Assembly (NCBI RefSeq): GCF_025698545.1
Contig: NC_068573.1
Span: 3,043,001 to 3,107,000, forward strand
Length of the DNA: 64,000 nucleotides
Reading direction: 5' to 3'
Source of the DNA: Gossypium raimondii
Lineage: Eukaryota; Streptophyta; Magnoliopsida; Malvales; Malvaceae
The notes under the pieces: generated by a model
Database searches by the model: none
Told to the model about the DNA's origin: nothing
What the model saw: only the letters and a program-made list of their open reading frames with translations
Made by a program: the position numbers and the translations under genes
In this document: piece by piece, positions 25,768 to 37,000 of the stretch
Layout: every line of letters begins with the position of its first letter
Numbering within the stretch: position 1 is the first letter of the stretch

Positions 25768-26422
25768 GGGTTTGAAGATTATTGATGCAAGATTCAACAA
25801 TTTGGTGGAAGAATGATTTAATCGAGACATGATTTCAATTTAGGATTCAAAAGATTAATTTTCCAGCAATAAAGGTAAAATATTTTATAAAAAGAAAAGA
25901 GGGAAAATAAAAGAAAGAAAGGATTTTAAAGAGAAAAGAATTCAATTTAGGGTTGGAAAGGATTCAAAATCATAGTATAACTAGGGGAAGTTAATAAATT
26001 CCTAGGTTTTCAAAATTGGAGGGTTGATTGGGCAAATAACCCATCTATCAAAAATTAAGAAAATGGGAGGGGGAATGGCACGCTTTGAACATGGGGTTTG
26101 AAGATTATTGATGCAAAATTCAACAATTCGTGGGAAGAATGATTTAATCAGGACTTGATTTCAATTTAGGATTCAAAAGATTAATTTCCAGCAATGAAGG
26201 CAAAATTTTTTATGAAAAGAAAAGAGGGAAACTAAAAGAAAGAAAGGATTTTAAAGAGAAGAGAAAAGAATTCAATTTAGGGTTGGAAAGGATTCAAAAT
26301 CATAGTATAACTAGGGGAAGTTAATAAATTCCTAGGTTTTCAAAATTGGAGGGTTGATTGGGCAAATAACCCATCTGCCAAAAATTAAGAAAATGGGAGG
26401 GGGAATGGCATGCTTTGAACCT
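25768..26422 (+). repeat. 326-bp tandem duplication inside LTR D1
   Basis: GGGTTTGAAGATTATTGATGC begins units at about 25768 and 26094. The two copies are nearly identical, differing by a few substitutions and a short indel near 26255. The related LTR at 53608-56083 has only one copy, so the duplication is private to this insertion. Confidence 0.85.
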
Positions 26423-26680
26423 GGAAGCAAAAGGAAAATCTAAAGCCTTACCACTAAACCAACAAGCTCATTCTTGACATAATTCTACCACATTTAATAT
26501 ATAAGCTTAATTGAGTTTGTTCTTTAGGTGCTGAAAAATAAATAGAAGAACATGGAAAGAATAGAGTTTGAACCTTAGTTCTTTAAAGGTTTTACTAAAC
26601 TCTTAACTACTAATACTAGGGCTCAATTCATGATAATTTTATAAATTCTAGCCCTATAATTTTTGGGATGTTACAAAAAG

Positions 26681-28389
26681 AGTTAAAAGCTATTTTTTTA
26701 AAGTAACAAATACTAAAAGAAAGTTACTTTTTAATATGTAATATAAAAATATTTAAATAAATCACTTAAAATTTAAAATAAACTACTCTATGGAAAGAAT
26801 TACTTTCTCTTAAAAATTATTCTCTTTGTTGATGATCAAGGATAGGGTGGAAAGAGAGGAGGCGATTCACACGATGGTGAAGTGTTAAGAGTTTTTATAT
26901 GAGAGGATAGAAGTAGAAAGCATACAAAAGACCAGTTGAAAAAGAAGTCTATTGTTAGCTCGATAGATCAAACTGAAATTGCTAAGAGGGGGGTGAATTG
27001 TCTTTTTAAAAATTTTGGAAAGGTAGAAAGAAAGGATGGAGCGAAGAACACAACGATTTAGAGTGGTTCGGCCCCAATTGCCTACTCCACTACCTTAGCT
27101 TTCCACAACTAATGATTTTCTAAAATTCACTAATTTATTTCAACCTTTGAGGAAAATTTTTAACTTTACAACTCCCTTAAGATTTATACTCAAATCTTAA
27201 GACAAACCCTTTCAAGGAATTACAAAGAAGCAAACAAAGAAAATAATCCTTACAAGATCATAATATTTGTCAATTAAGCACAAATAGACAAGAATACTCT
27301 GGGGCTAAAGAATGACAATAAAAGCTCACAAGTGTGTACAAGAAAATTATGGAAGTATTGGGCACAAAGGTTTTTCGATTGATGATTTTTGCTTGAGTAT
27401 GCTTTCTTGTTATTGTAGGATATTTGGAAACTGATATTAATACCCTTGAAATGGATTACAACCGTTGTGGTTGTTGGAGATATGAATACCATTCGGGATG
27501 TAAAAACCAGAGCATTTAATTCACCTGCATCAATGATTATTAATACTAGCTAAAAAGGTATTGATTTTTTTTGCAATAAATGCTAAATTCAGTGACCGTT
27601 GGAGCTGAAATATAGATGCCAGACAAAAAAATAACGATACCATATAAAAGGTATCGATACTGGATCAATACTTAGTTGATTTTGTGAGCAACATAATGCT
27701 AATTAGGTATCATGTTTCCAAGGGGTATCGATATTTTCAAAATATCGATACTTTTTAGTTTGGAGCAATTCTGACTTGTTTAAAAATTAGTTTGACAAGT
27801 TGAAAAGTCCTTAATTAAAATCATTTTAACTTGATTTTGAGATTGATTCAAAATTTTTCTAAGTAAGGATGGAAAATTTTAACTCTTAGACTTCATTTGA
27901 GAAATGATTTAGTCAATTTTGTGTTGGAAAATAGTTTTGAGTGATGATTTTTTTAAAAAAAACTGCATCTCTTGGTTTTATATTGAATTTTTTTTCATTC
28001 ATTATCTCTATTCACTCATGTCTATTAATTTTTCAACAATACTCTTCATTCGTTTCTTCTCCTCTATATAAAGCCAAGTTAGGAGATTTCAAAATATAAT
28101 CATCAAAACTATCAATATAAAAAATTCCTTCTAAATTCATTTCTCTTTGTAATAGAGAAAGGTAAGATTGTGTTCGAATGATCACTGTTGTTGTGCTACT
28201 ACTGTGATCGTTTGTTGTTGTATCCTGGGAGACAGACGTCCAACGTTACTCAAAGCACAAAGGAGATGACGAATCTGTCTTAAGGAAACTGTTTATATAG
28301 GCCTCGACAAAATTGTTCTTCTAATTTTTATCTTTGTCCGATTACAGGTATTCTATTGTGTTACTGCTACTGCATTGTATTGCATTATC
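26681..28389 (+). other. Unclassified repeat fragments with LTR-promoter-like end
   Basis: No host gene seen. 26985-27090 (GGGGGGTGAATTG ... AGTGGTTCGGCCCC) and 27640-27760 (GTATCGATAC motifs in both orientations) resemble terminal regions of a common plant retroelement. At 28063 CTCTATATAAAGCCAAG looks like a TATA box, followed by a leader and, near 28220, CTGGGAGACAGACGTCC. I read this as the promoter half of an LTR into which copy C inserted. Confidence 0.45.
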
Positions 28390-29254
28390 ATTGTTGTTGA
28401 CACCATTTTTTGGATGAAAACGGGGTCGACTTGGGTTTTGAAAATAAAAACGAAAAAAAAACGGGAGTCGCCACCAATCCTTTTTTATGAGGTGTGATTG
28501 GGTCACCTCGTAAAAGTGGTTGTTTTAATAAAATGTTTGATTTTATTAAAACAACAAGTTTGGTCCACGAAATTTAAAAACGGTTCGGAGTCGGTTACAT
28601 ACGAGGAAGGATTAGCACCCTCGACACGCCCAAAATTGGTACCTAGTTGATTACTTAATGTCTTAGTGTCAAGATTGAGAAGTTTGAAGAATTTTAAAAA
28701 ACGATCCTTGTATTAAAACATTGAAAACTTTCAGAAAAAGGGGCATATTTCACGTTATTCGAGAAAGAGAATCATATCCAGTGAGTTAGGACACAATGTC
28801 TCGAATTTTCGATACGCGAATGAATGCCAAAATTTTATTTATTTAAAAGATATTTTATTATCTCAGGTTTAGGAAAGGGATCATGCCCAGTAAGTTAGGA
28901 CACGATCTTTTCTTAATTCCGGAGATCATTTAAAAACTTGAGTTTGAAAAGATTCGTATATTTAGATTTATTGTGAAAATCGAAACCCCGTAAGTTAGGG
29001 TACGATCTTCTCGAATCTAAACACAAAGTGCCATTTTTTAAAACAAATTTTGTTATATCGAGTGAAATAAAAACACGAAGTCGTAGTAAAAATGTGAAAG
29101 CAAATTACATTATTATGCATGGCAAAACCATGATGAATACAAAAGTATAAAAATAATACGGGCAATAATACTAAAATAAAATAATAATAAAAAGAACAAA
29201 TCGATAACATGTAAATAATAAACTGTAACATATAAATAAAATGCTCAAATACGT

Positions 29255-29619
29255 ATAAATATTATATAAACATATATATACATATATATATAATATATAA
29301 AATGTGCATGTGACATATAAAATAAGATAAATATACATATATATGTATAGATATAAAAGAAGCCATATAAAATATATAAATATATATATACGTATATTCG
29401 TGAGAAAAATGGAAAGTATATACATATACATATATATAGATATACATATATAAAAAAGTATTTATATATATATTAAATAAGTTAGAAAAGAATACATATA
29501 CATATACATATATACATATATGAGCAAATATATAATAATATTAATATAATAAGACACATCTATTTAAAATTACATAAGTAAATATAAATGAAAATATATA
29601 ATGAGAATAACAATGATAT

Positions 29620-29664
<45 letters not shown>

Positions 29665-29665
29665 T
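29255..29665. repeat. TA-rich block with (TAA)n microsatellite
   Basis: Within LTR copy C. Alternating TATATG/TATATA runs are followed by about 14 TAA units near 29620-29662. Equivalent in place to the TA-rich block of copy B. Confidence 0.9.
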
Positions 29666-30281
29666 TATTAAGAAAATAAACAAAATAACAAAAGGACTAA
29701 ACTAAAAATTTAAAACGAAATTGGGTTAAATCATAAATAAATTAAAGGAAGGGACCACATTGAACACGAATAACATAGAGGGGTGGAAGGAAATTTTCCT
29801 TCTCCTCTACAACGCATGACTTCATTGAGGACAAAATCGAGAAAAAATGGAATTTTGTGGCAAAATTGAAAAATAAAAACAAAATAGGATCCAATCGTAA
29901 ACAGCCTCAAAAGCGCAAGGACCAGGGGCGCAAATAACCCATTTTATCCAGGAACACGCGGATCCTAGGCGGTTCGGTCGGTCGGTCCGATCCATGTCAA
30001 AACGACGTGCTTTTGAGGCTTTCAACTCCTCCAAAACGGCGCCATTTTGATATCCTATATATTCAAAAATTTTCCAAAAATTTCATTTTCCCCTTTCCAA
30101 AAAAATCAAAATGCTCTCTCCTCCCTTTCTTCTCCCAGAATCCGCCAACGGTCCGCCGAGAGCCACTGCATCGGCCGGCCGGCCGACACCACCGTGACAA
30201 TGGCGGAACTGAAAAGTTTCCTCCTTTTCCCTTCAACACGCTCCCTTGGCCTCCCCGAGCACTCCGGCGCCACCAACGAAG

Positions 30282-30553
30282 GTAAAAATCTTTCTTTTTT
30301 GTTCTTTTTTGTATTTTCGTATATTTTTAAAATAAAAACAAAAAAAAATTGAGTAAAAAGAAGTAAAAATTAAAAGAAACCTTTAGATCGAAATCGGTAA
30401 CAACCTTTTTTCTGTTTCTATTTCTTTTCCTTCAAAATCTCCTAGGAAAAAAAGGATCCCCTTTTTACATTGGTTGTTATGGCTTTATAGCCATGTTTAC
30501 AATATTTTGATCTAGTATTTTTTTACTTGTCATTTCTTTCTCTGATTTTGCAG
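30282..30553 (+). other. Putative intron inside LTR copy C
   Basis: AACGAAG|GTAAAAATC at the left and TTTTGCAG|GC at the right, with a pyrimidine-rich tract before the acceptor. A matching pair (GT 7748, AG 8083-8084) occurs at the same place in copy A, each downstream of a TATA-like box and an ATGGCG. Inference: the LTR transcript leader is spliced. Not proven. Confidence 0.45.
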
Positions 30554-30807
30554 GCAAGTGGGTGGAGTCGGTGTTGGCAGAGACGTGACGCTTGGCGGCA
30601 TGACTGTGGCAGTGGATGACCCTAGGTGCGGCGCACCTAGGGTTGGGGTCATTTTTTTTTTTTTCGAAAATGGGCTAGGGTTTAGGTTAATTTAGTTGGG
30701 TTTGGGTATTGGGTAATTTGGGTCTAAAATTTTGGGTAGTGGGATTGGGCTGGTGGGTTGTTTTGTAATGGGTTTGGGAAGGGTTGAAATTGGGCTTGTA
30801 CAATTGT

Positions 30808-31301
30808 TACTGACATATTAATACTACATACGATATCAAATTTTCTTACATTTTGTTTAATTTTAACTTTTATTCAAAAACTCTTTTATTTGTTATATTA
30901 AAATATATATTCAAATAAAGCTTAGTTTAACATCCATCAAAGCCAAGGAGAAGTATTTATAAACGAGGATGGCTACCCTTGGCATTAGACACTAACACGT
31001 GTCTTACTAGCCTTCTAGATAGGTGATGATAGGATTGATATGGATCGGGTGAAACCTCACATGGATCATTCATATGTCCGATGCAAATGTATGACTTAGT
31101 ACATGTCCTTGACGAGATAGATTAGAGGTACACTACCTATTTGGGCACATATGTGTTTGCAAGGACCATGGATGGCGTATTATTGCCCATAGATGAAGTC
31201 ATAGCCAAAAAAATTGTGACCAGAGATCCACTTTGGCAATGTACTAATATCACTATTAAAAAAACTATCATTTCCTATAAAAAAAATTTATATTTTTAAT
31301 T
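30808..31301. other. Intergenic, unassigned
   Basis: Moderate-GC stretch (30930-31260) without a sustained open frame; probably an old transposon remnant, but no family was recognised. Confidence 0.4.
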
Positions 31302-31312
31302 TTTTTATAAAT

Positions 31313-31456
31313 GTTGCCTGAGTTTTAGTTCAGTTGGCATCAGTATTGTTACTAGTATAGGAGGACATAAATTTGAGTGCACTGAAGTGCGTTTATCCTC
31401 CTATTTAAGGGTTATTGAGAGGTTATAAATAATTTTAGTCATTCTATCAAAAAATC
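31313..31456 (+). mobile_element. tRNA-derived SINE, 11-bp TSD
   Basis: A 144-bp element with a pol III box A (TAGTTCAGTTGG) 15 bp from its start and a box-B-like AAATTTGAGTGC about 35 bp on, ending in an A-rich tail. It is flanked by TTTTTATAAAT at 31302-31312 and 31457-31467. Box A fits TRGYNNANNGG exactly. No protein coding is expected. Confidence 0.7.
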
Positions 31457-31472
31457 TTTTTATAAATATATT

Positions 31473-32402
31473 GGCTTAAGGGTGTAAAAAGCCCTCTAAC
31501 TTAAAAAAAAAAAAAAGTTGCACTCAATTGAACACTTGAACTTTCAAAATATATCAAAAAGGCCCTCAAACTTCTTCAAAAAAAAAGCAATTAAACCCCT
31601 TTTTTTCACTCAATTATGTATTTGAACTTTCAAAGTACATCAAAAAGACCATCAAAATTTTTCAAAATGCAATTAATCCCGCTCTTAATAAAATTTAGAA
31701 AAAAATTATAAAAAATAAATTTTAGAAAAAGTATTAAATTTTAATAAAATATTAAAAATTATTAAAATTAGAAAATTTTTACAAAAATCGTAAAAAATAA
31801 AAAAATCTAAAATTGTATAAAAATCATAAAAAATTAATGATCCCTAGTTTTTTTAATTAAATTCATCACGTGTGGCAACATATCGTGACATGTATAAAAA
31901 TGATAAAACAAATAAAAATATTAAAAGTTATAGAAAAATTATAAAATGCTTCTTTTGGTATGATAATTTTATAATTTTTACTTAAATTTATCTTTCTTTA
32001 CATTTTGTATAATTTTCTTACTAATTTGTAAAATTGTATACTTTTTATATTTCTATTTATTTTATAGTTTTTACGATTTATATATATTTTTCTAATTTTA
32101 ATATTTGATTGTTTTATTAAAATTTAATAATATTTATAGCTTTTATTTATTTTAATTTTTACAAATTTTCTCTAATTTTTAATAAGAGCAAGGGCTTAAT
32201 GGTTTTTTTTAAAGTTTGAGAGTTTTTGATGCATTTTGAAAATTCAAGTACTCAATTAAGTGAAAAGAAAAGTAAAGACTTAATTGATTTTTAAAAAATT
32301 TAAGAATTTTTGATACATTTTAAAAGTTCAAATACCCAAATAAATACAAAAAAGTTTAATTATTATTATTTTAAAATTTGAAAGCTTTTTCATCCTTAAA
32401 CC
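31473..32402. mobile_element. Mutator-like MITE with long inverted arms, 9-10 bp TSD
   Basis: The left end GGCTTAAGGGTGTAAAAAGC and the right end (complement GGTTTAAGGATGAAAAAGC) are inverted. Homology between arms extends over 100 bp (TCAAAAAGGCCCTCAAAC versus its complement). The flanks share TAAATATATT (31463-31472 and 32403-32412), fitting the 9-bp duplication of MULEs plus one base. No transposase; interior is AT-rich. Confidence 0.75.
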
Positions 32403-32412
32403 TAAATATATT

Positions 32413-33130
32413 CTTGTAACTTTTTCCACCCACATAAAATATCTAATTTATTTTAAACAGTTTATGCTGCTTTTACCACAATTTTTTATTTAAAAACTCT
32501 TTTTTTCCAAAATTAAACCCACATTGTTTTAGTAACAAATTTAAAAACATTAGAAAATAACGCTTTAACTATTAACAATTTAAGAGTTTAAAATAACATA
32601 TAATAAAAATAAAAATAAAAATATGATTTAAAAATATGTATGATATTAAAATAAAAATTAGATTAAATTTAGAGACATGAATACATCGATTAAAAATACT
32701 AAATGAATAAAAATATTATTATTCAAGAAATAAATACAACTATTTATCATAATGTTATCATGATGTTGTTAATTCTAAATTGATGTCGAGTTCATTTGTG
32801 ATATCATCTTAATCAACAACATTATTAATATATACAATTGATAGAGTTAATAAAATATTAAAACAAAATTTTGTTTGAGTAGTAAACTTAAGACCTTACT
32901 AATGTTATTGGTGTGGAATCAAATCCTCTAGATGCATGTTTTTTAAAAAAACACTAAAATATTTTTAAATAACATTAGGAAATGACATCTTTATAATTTT
33001 CCTAATTAAGTCGATGTCCGGTTGACTTTTGACATCATCCGTAGTATTGTTAAATAATAGTATAGATATAATAAAATATGAATATCATTATTAAAAGAAA
33101 GGTTAGAAAGTAAAAATGTTTTCTTTTATT
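32413..33130. other. Intergenic, AT-rich, upstream of the ARF-GEF gene
   Basis: No gene or clear repeat recognised. The promoter of the downstream gene presumably lies at its right end, but no convincing TATA box could be fixed. Confidence 0.5.
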
Positions 33131-33358
33131 AGGAGAACCCTAATCAGATTTTCTAAAAAGAAATTTCAATTTGTTTAGGAAAAAAAAATCAACAAATTGG
33201 CATCGACTTAAAAGAAGGAAAAAAATAAGAAATTCTTTTCTTTTTTTTTTCCAATTCCGACTCCTTACACTCTCCCATGTAACCCGAAAAGCTCCAAAAT
33301 TTCTTCAGAGTTTACTTCACGTTATTCTCCAATTTCCATCATTGGAATCTTCGAAGAG

Positions 33359-33990
33359 GTACCATATTTCTTCACTCGATCCCCCTTTTTCCCTTCTTTT
33401 TTTTATGGCTCAAACGAAGATTATTTTGCAATCTAAATCGACCCAGATTTGATGGCTCGTGATATATCCTTTAAAATACTGATCTTGAAATCTTATTTTT
33501 GTTGAAGTGTTAGTATGATTCTGTTTGGGTTTTGATGAATTGGGATAGATCTGGCTTCTGGGATTTGAATTTGGGTTTTCTTTCATTTTTGATTTTGATC
33601 TTATTTTAATTTCTTTTGGGTCTATACATTGTTCCCATTATTGCGTATTTGTTACTTTTTTGTTAATGTAAGCTTTAGTTGTTTTTAATCTTCAGTTTTG
33701 TAGTCTCGCTTCGAATTTTATTGCCTTTTGCAGCTTAATTTCAATGCTTGATATAGGAGAAGTGTAGTTAATTGCTCATTTTTAACTCTGCATAGTTTAA
33801 TAGTTTGTATCAAACTTTAGAACTCGCTATGACTGTTGCAATCTAAGTGAAGTTTCTACTAATAAATTACTGGTAATTGATGATTATGAAAAAGGTTAAG
33901 TGCTATCTTCACCTTTAAGACAGCCTCTTTGGAGATTTATTAGTTTAAATACGAATTCATTTGTGTTAACATCCTTTTTGTTAATTGCAG
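33359..33990 (+). other. Probable 5'-UTR intron of the GNL1 gene
   Basis: TTCGAAGAG|GTACCATA at 33359 and TTTGTTAATTGCAG at 33990 would remove 632 bp between a pyrimidine-rich leader (about 33230-33358) and the coding start at 34092. The interior is T-rich with TTG-rich text typical of dicot introns. Inferred from sequence only. Confidence 0.5.
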
Positions 33991-34091
33991 CAATTAATAT
34001 GATTTTTCCTGAGTTCAGTGTTGGGTTTGAATAGTTGCTGGCTTCTTCATTGAAATATACTTTTCGCTTTTACTGAGAATCTTGATTGAAT

Positions 34092-37000
34092 ATGGGGGAT
34101 CTTATTACACAATCTCAAAAAAATGGATTTAATGGAGAACTTGTTAAGCCCTGTAAAGGTGCTTTCGCTTGTATGATTAATTCTGAAATTGGGGCTGTAC
34201 TGGCTGTTATGAGGAGAAATGTTCGGTGGGGAGTCCGCTATGTTTCAGATGATGACCAGCTTGAGCACTCTCTTATCCGTTCCTTGAAAGAATTGCGGAA
34301 ACAAATTTTTTCATGGCAACATCAGTGGCAAAATGTTGACCCGGTTGTTTATCTCCTGCCATTTTTGGATGTAATTAAATCTGATGAAACTGGTGCGCCA
34401 ATAACTGGTGTTGCCTTGTCTTCCATTTATAAGATCTTGACCCTTGATGTACTTGATTTGGATACTGTGAACGTGGAAGAAGCTATGCATCTGATTGTTG
34501 ATGCAGTGACAAGTTGCCGATTTGAAGTAACTGATCCAGCTTCTGAAGAAGTGGTACTAATGAAGATACTTCAGGTTCTTTTGGCTTGCATGAAAAGTAA
34601 AGCAGCACCTAGGTTGAGTAATAAGCATGTATGCATGATAGCAAATACATGCTTTCGTATTGTTCATCAAGCAAGCTCAAAAGGTGAACTGTTGCAGCGG
34701 ATAGCTCGGCATACAATGCATGAACTAATTAGGTGTATTTTCTCTCATCTTCCTGAGATTGGCAGCACTGAACATGAGATGTCTAACGGAAGGTCGTTAT
34801 ATGCTTCCGGAGTGGTAATTTTTAAGTCATAGTTCTGGGTTCTTAGTTGCAAATAGTGACTCTTTTGTTACCTTCTAATTCTGAAATTCATTTTTATTCA
34901 GCAGGTGGGTGCACAGAACGGGAACCATGTGGTTGGAAGTACAATGGTAGAAAATGGAAATGTGGGTATCAGTTGTGATGGTCCGTCCTCCCTTAGCGAT
35001 GCTTCTAGTCCTCCAATCGTGAAGTCTGGTCCTGAAACTGACTCAAGCAACTTTGGGGAAAGTGATGGTACGGAGGATGCCCAACGTGCTGATGTATTGA
35101 TGTCAGCACCTTTTGGGATACCATGCATGGTGGAGATATTTCAATTTTTGTGCTCTCTGTTAAATGTCATTGAAAATATAGGTATTGGCCCTAAATCGAA
35201 TCCTGTAGCATATGATGAAGATGTTCCGCTCTTTGCCCTGGGTTTAATTAATTCAGCGATAGAATTGGGTGGGCCATCATTCGGCAAGCATCCCAAGTTA
35301 TTGGCTATAATTCAGGACGACTTGTTTCATAATCTGATGCAATTTGGCTTATCCATGAGCCCTCTTATTCTTTCTACCGTATGTAGCATCGTTCTCAACC
35401 TGTATCATCATTTGCGCTGGGAACTAAAAGTGCAGCTTGAAGCTTTCTTTACATATGTGCTTTTGAAGCTTGTTCAAAGCAAGCATGGGTCTTCATACCA
35501 ACAGCAGGAGGTTGCTATGGAAGCTTTGGTCGACCTTTGCAGGCAGCAGACCTTTGTGGCTGAGATGTATGCTAATTATGATTGTGACATATCCTGCAGT
35601 AATGTTTTTGAAGACATTGCCAACATGTTGTCAAAGAGCGCATTTCCCGTGAATGGACCTTTGTCTGCAATGCATATCCTTGCTCTGGATGGTTTGGTAT
35701 CTACAGTAAAGGGTATGACTGAGAGAATCGGTTATGAATTGCCTATTCCGAATGAGTCATCGACAGATCATGAGGGATATGAAGCTTTCTGGACATCAAA
35801 ATGTCAGAATTACAGTGACCCTAGTTCTTGGATTCCTTTTGTCCGTAAAATGAAGCACTTGAAGAGAAAGTTGGCAATTGGAGCTGACCATTTTAATCGA
35901 GATCCCAAGAAAGGTCTGGAATTTCTCCAAGGAATCCATCTATTACCAGAGAAGCTTGATCCAGAAAGTGTAGCATCATTCTTTAGGTACACAGTTGGGT
36001 TAGATAAGAATCTTATCGGAGATTTTCTGGGAAATCATGATGAATTTTGTGTTCAGGTGCTTCATGAATTTGTCAAGACCTTCAATTTTAAAGACATGAA
36101 TCTAGATTCAGCATTACGGGTTTTCTTGGGAACTTTCAGATTGCCCGGAGAATCACAGAAGATACAGAGAGTGCTAGAGGCTTTTTCTGAAAGATATTAT
36201 GAGCAATCGCCACATATATTGTGTAACAAAGATGCTGCCCTTGTGTTGTCATATTCACTTATATTGCTCAATACAGATCAACACAATGTACAGGTTAAGA
36301 AAAAGATGACTGAAGAAGATTTTATCCGTAACAATCGACTCATCAATGGGGGGAAAGATCTTCCTCGAGAGTACTTGTCTGAGCTTTTCCACTCTATCTG
36401 TGAGAACGAAATTCAAATGATCCCAGACCAAGATGCTGGTGTCCCAGTAATGACATCAAGCCGCTGGATTAATGTGGTGAACAAATCCAAAGGAAGCACC
36501 CCTTTTATTGCCTGCGATTCCAGAGCACTCCTTGACCATGATATGTTTACTATCCTTTCCGGTCCCACAATTGCAGCTTTGTCCGTGGTTTTCGATCAAG
36601 TGGAACAAGAAGATGTCTTACAAATGTGCATTGATGGATTCTTGGCCATTGCCAAACTTTCAGCGCACTATCACTTTGGTGATGTATTGGATGATTTGGT
36701 TGTGTCTCTTTGTAAATTTACGAACCTTTCAACTCCATTGTCTATTGAAGAGGCCATTGTTTCCTTCGGAGATGATTCACGAGCTAGGATGGCAACCAAA
36801 ACAGTTTTCACAATAGCAAATAGTTATGGTGATTGCATCCACAGTGGCTGGACGAACATATTGGATTGTGTCTTAAGCTTGCACAAGCTCAACCTCCTGC
36901 CTGCCCGTCTAGCTAGTGACACAGCTGATGAAACCGAGTCCTCGTCTGACCACGAGCGGGGTAAGTCTGCTACTAGTTCGTTACGAAGATTGAAGACAGC

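Larger units (their letters stand above)
22136..26675. mobile_element. Solo LTR D1, split by a nested LTR; flanks AAAAA/AAAAG
   Basis: Begins TGTAACCTCCCC and ends TTTTTGGGATGTTACA. Flanks AAAAA (22131-22135) and AAAAG (26676-26680) match at four of five bases. It is homologous along its length to the LTR at 53608-56083, which has a clean duplication. A foreign LTR occupies 23797-25575, and an internal 326-bp tandem duplication lies at about 25768-26422. No coding. Confidence 0.75.
28395..30802 (+). mobile_element. Solo LTR copy C of the TGTTGACACC family, 5-bp TSD ATTGT
   Basis: Begins TGTTGACACCATTTTTTGG and ends TTGGGCTTGTACA. ATTGT flanks it at 28390-28394 and 30803-30807. Carries the shared blocks (GGGAGTCGCCACC, GAGTCGGTTAC, GGATTAGCACC) and AGTTAGG motif repeats near 28780, 28890 and 28990. 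A TATA-like CCTATATATTC (about 30053), an ATG (30200-30202), a donor (GT 30282) and an acceptor (AG 30552-30553) follow the same plan as copy A. About 2.41 kb, no gag or pol. Confidence 0.9.

Noticed and set aside
29171-29447. Minus-strand open frames with MYIYI-type composition
   Set aside because: Same cause: (TA)n and TATATG repeats within LTR copy C.
30007-30352. Overlapping 92- and 101-codon frames near the LTR promoter
   Set aside because: They span the putative transcript leader and donor site of LTR copy C; no known domain. Recorded as LTR structure instead.
31313-31456. Functional tRNA gene at the box A/B motif
   Set aside because: No cloverleaf or anticodon stem; A-rich tail and target duplications identify it as a SINE.
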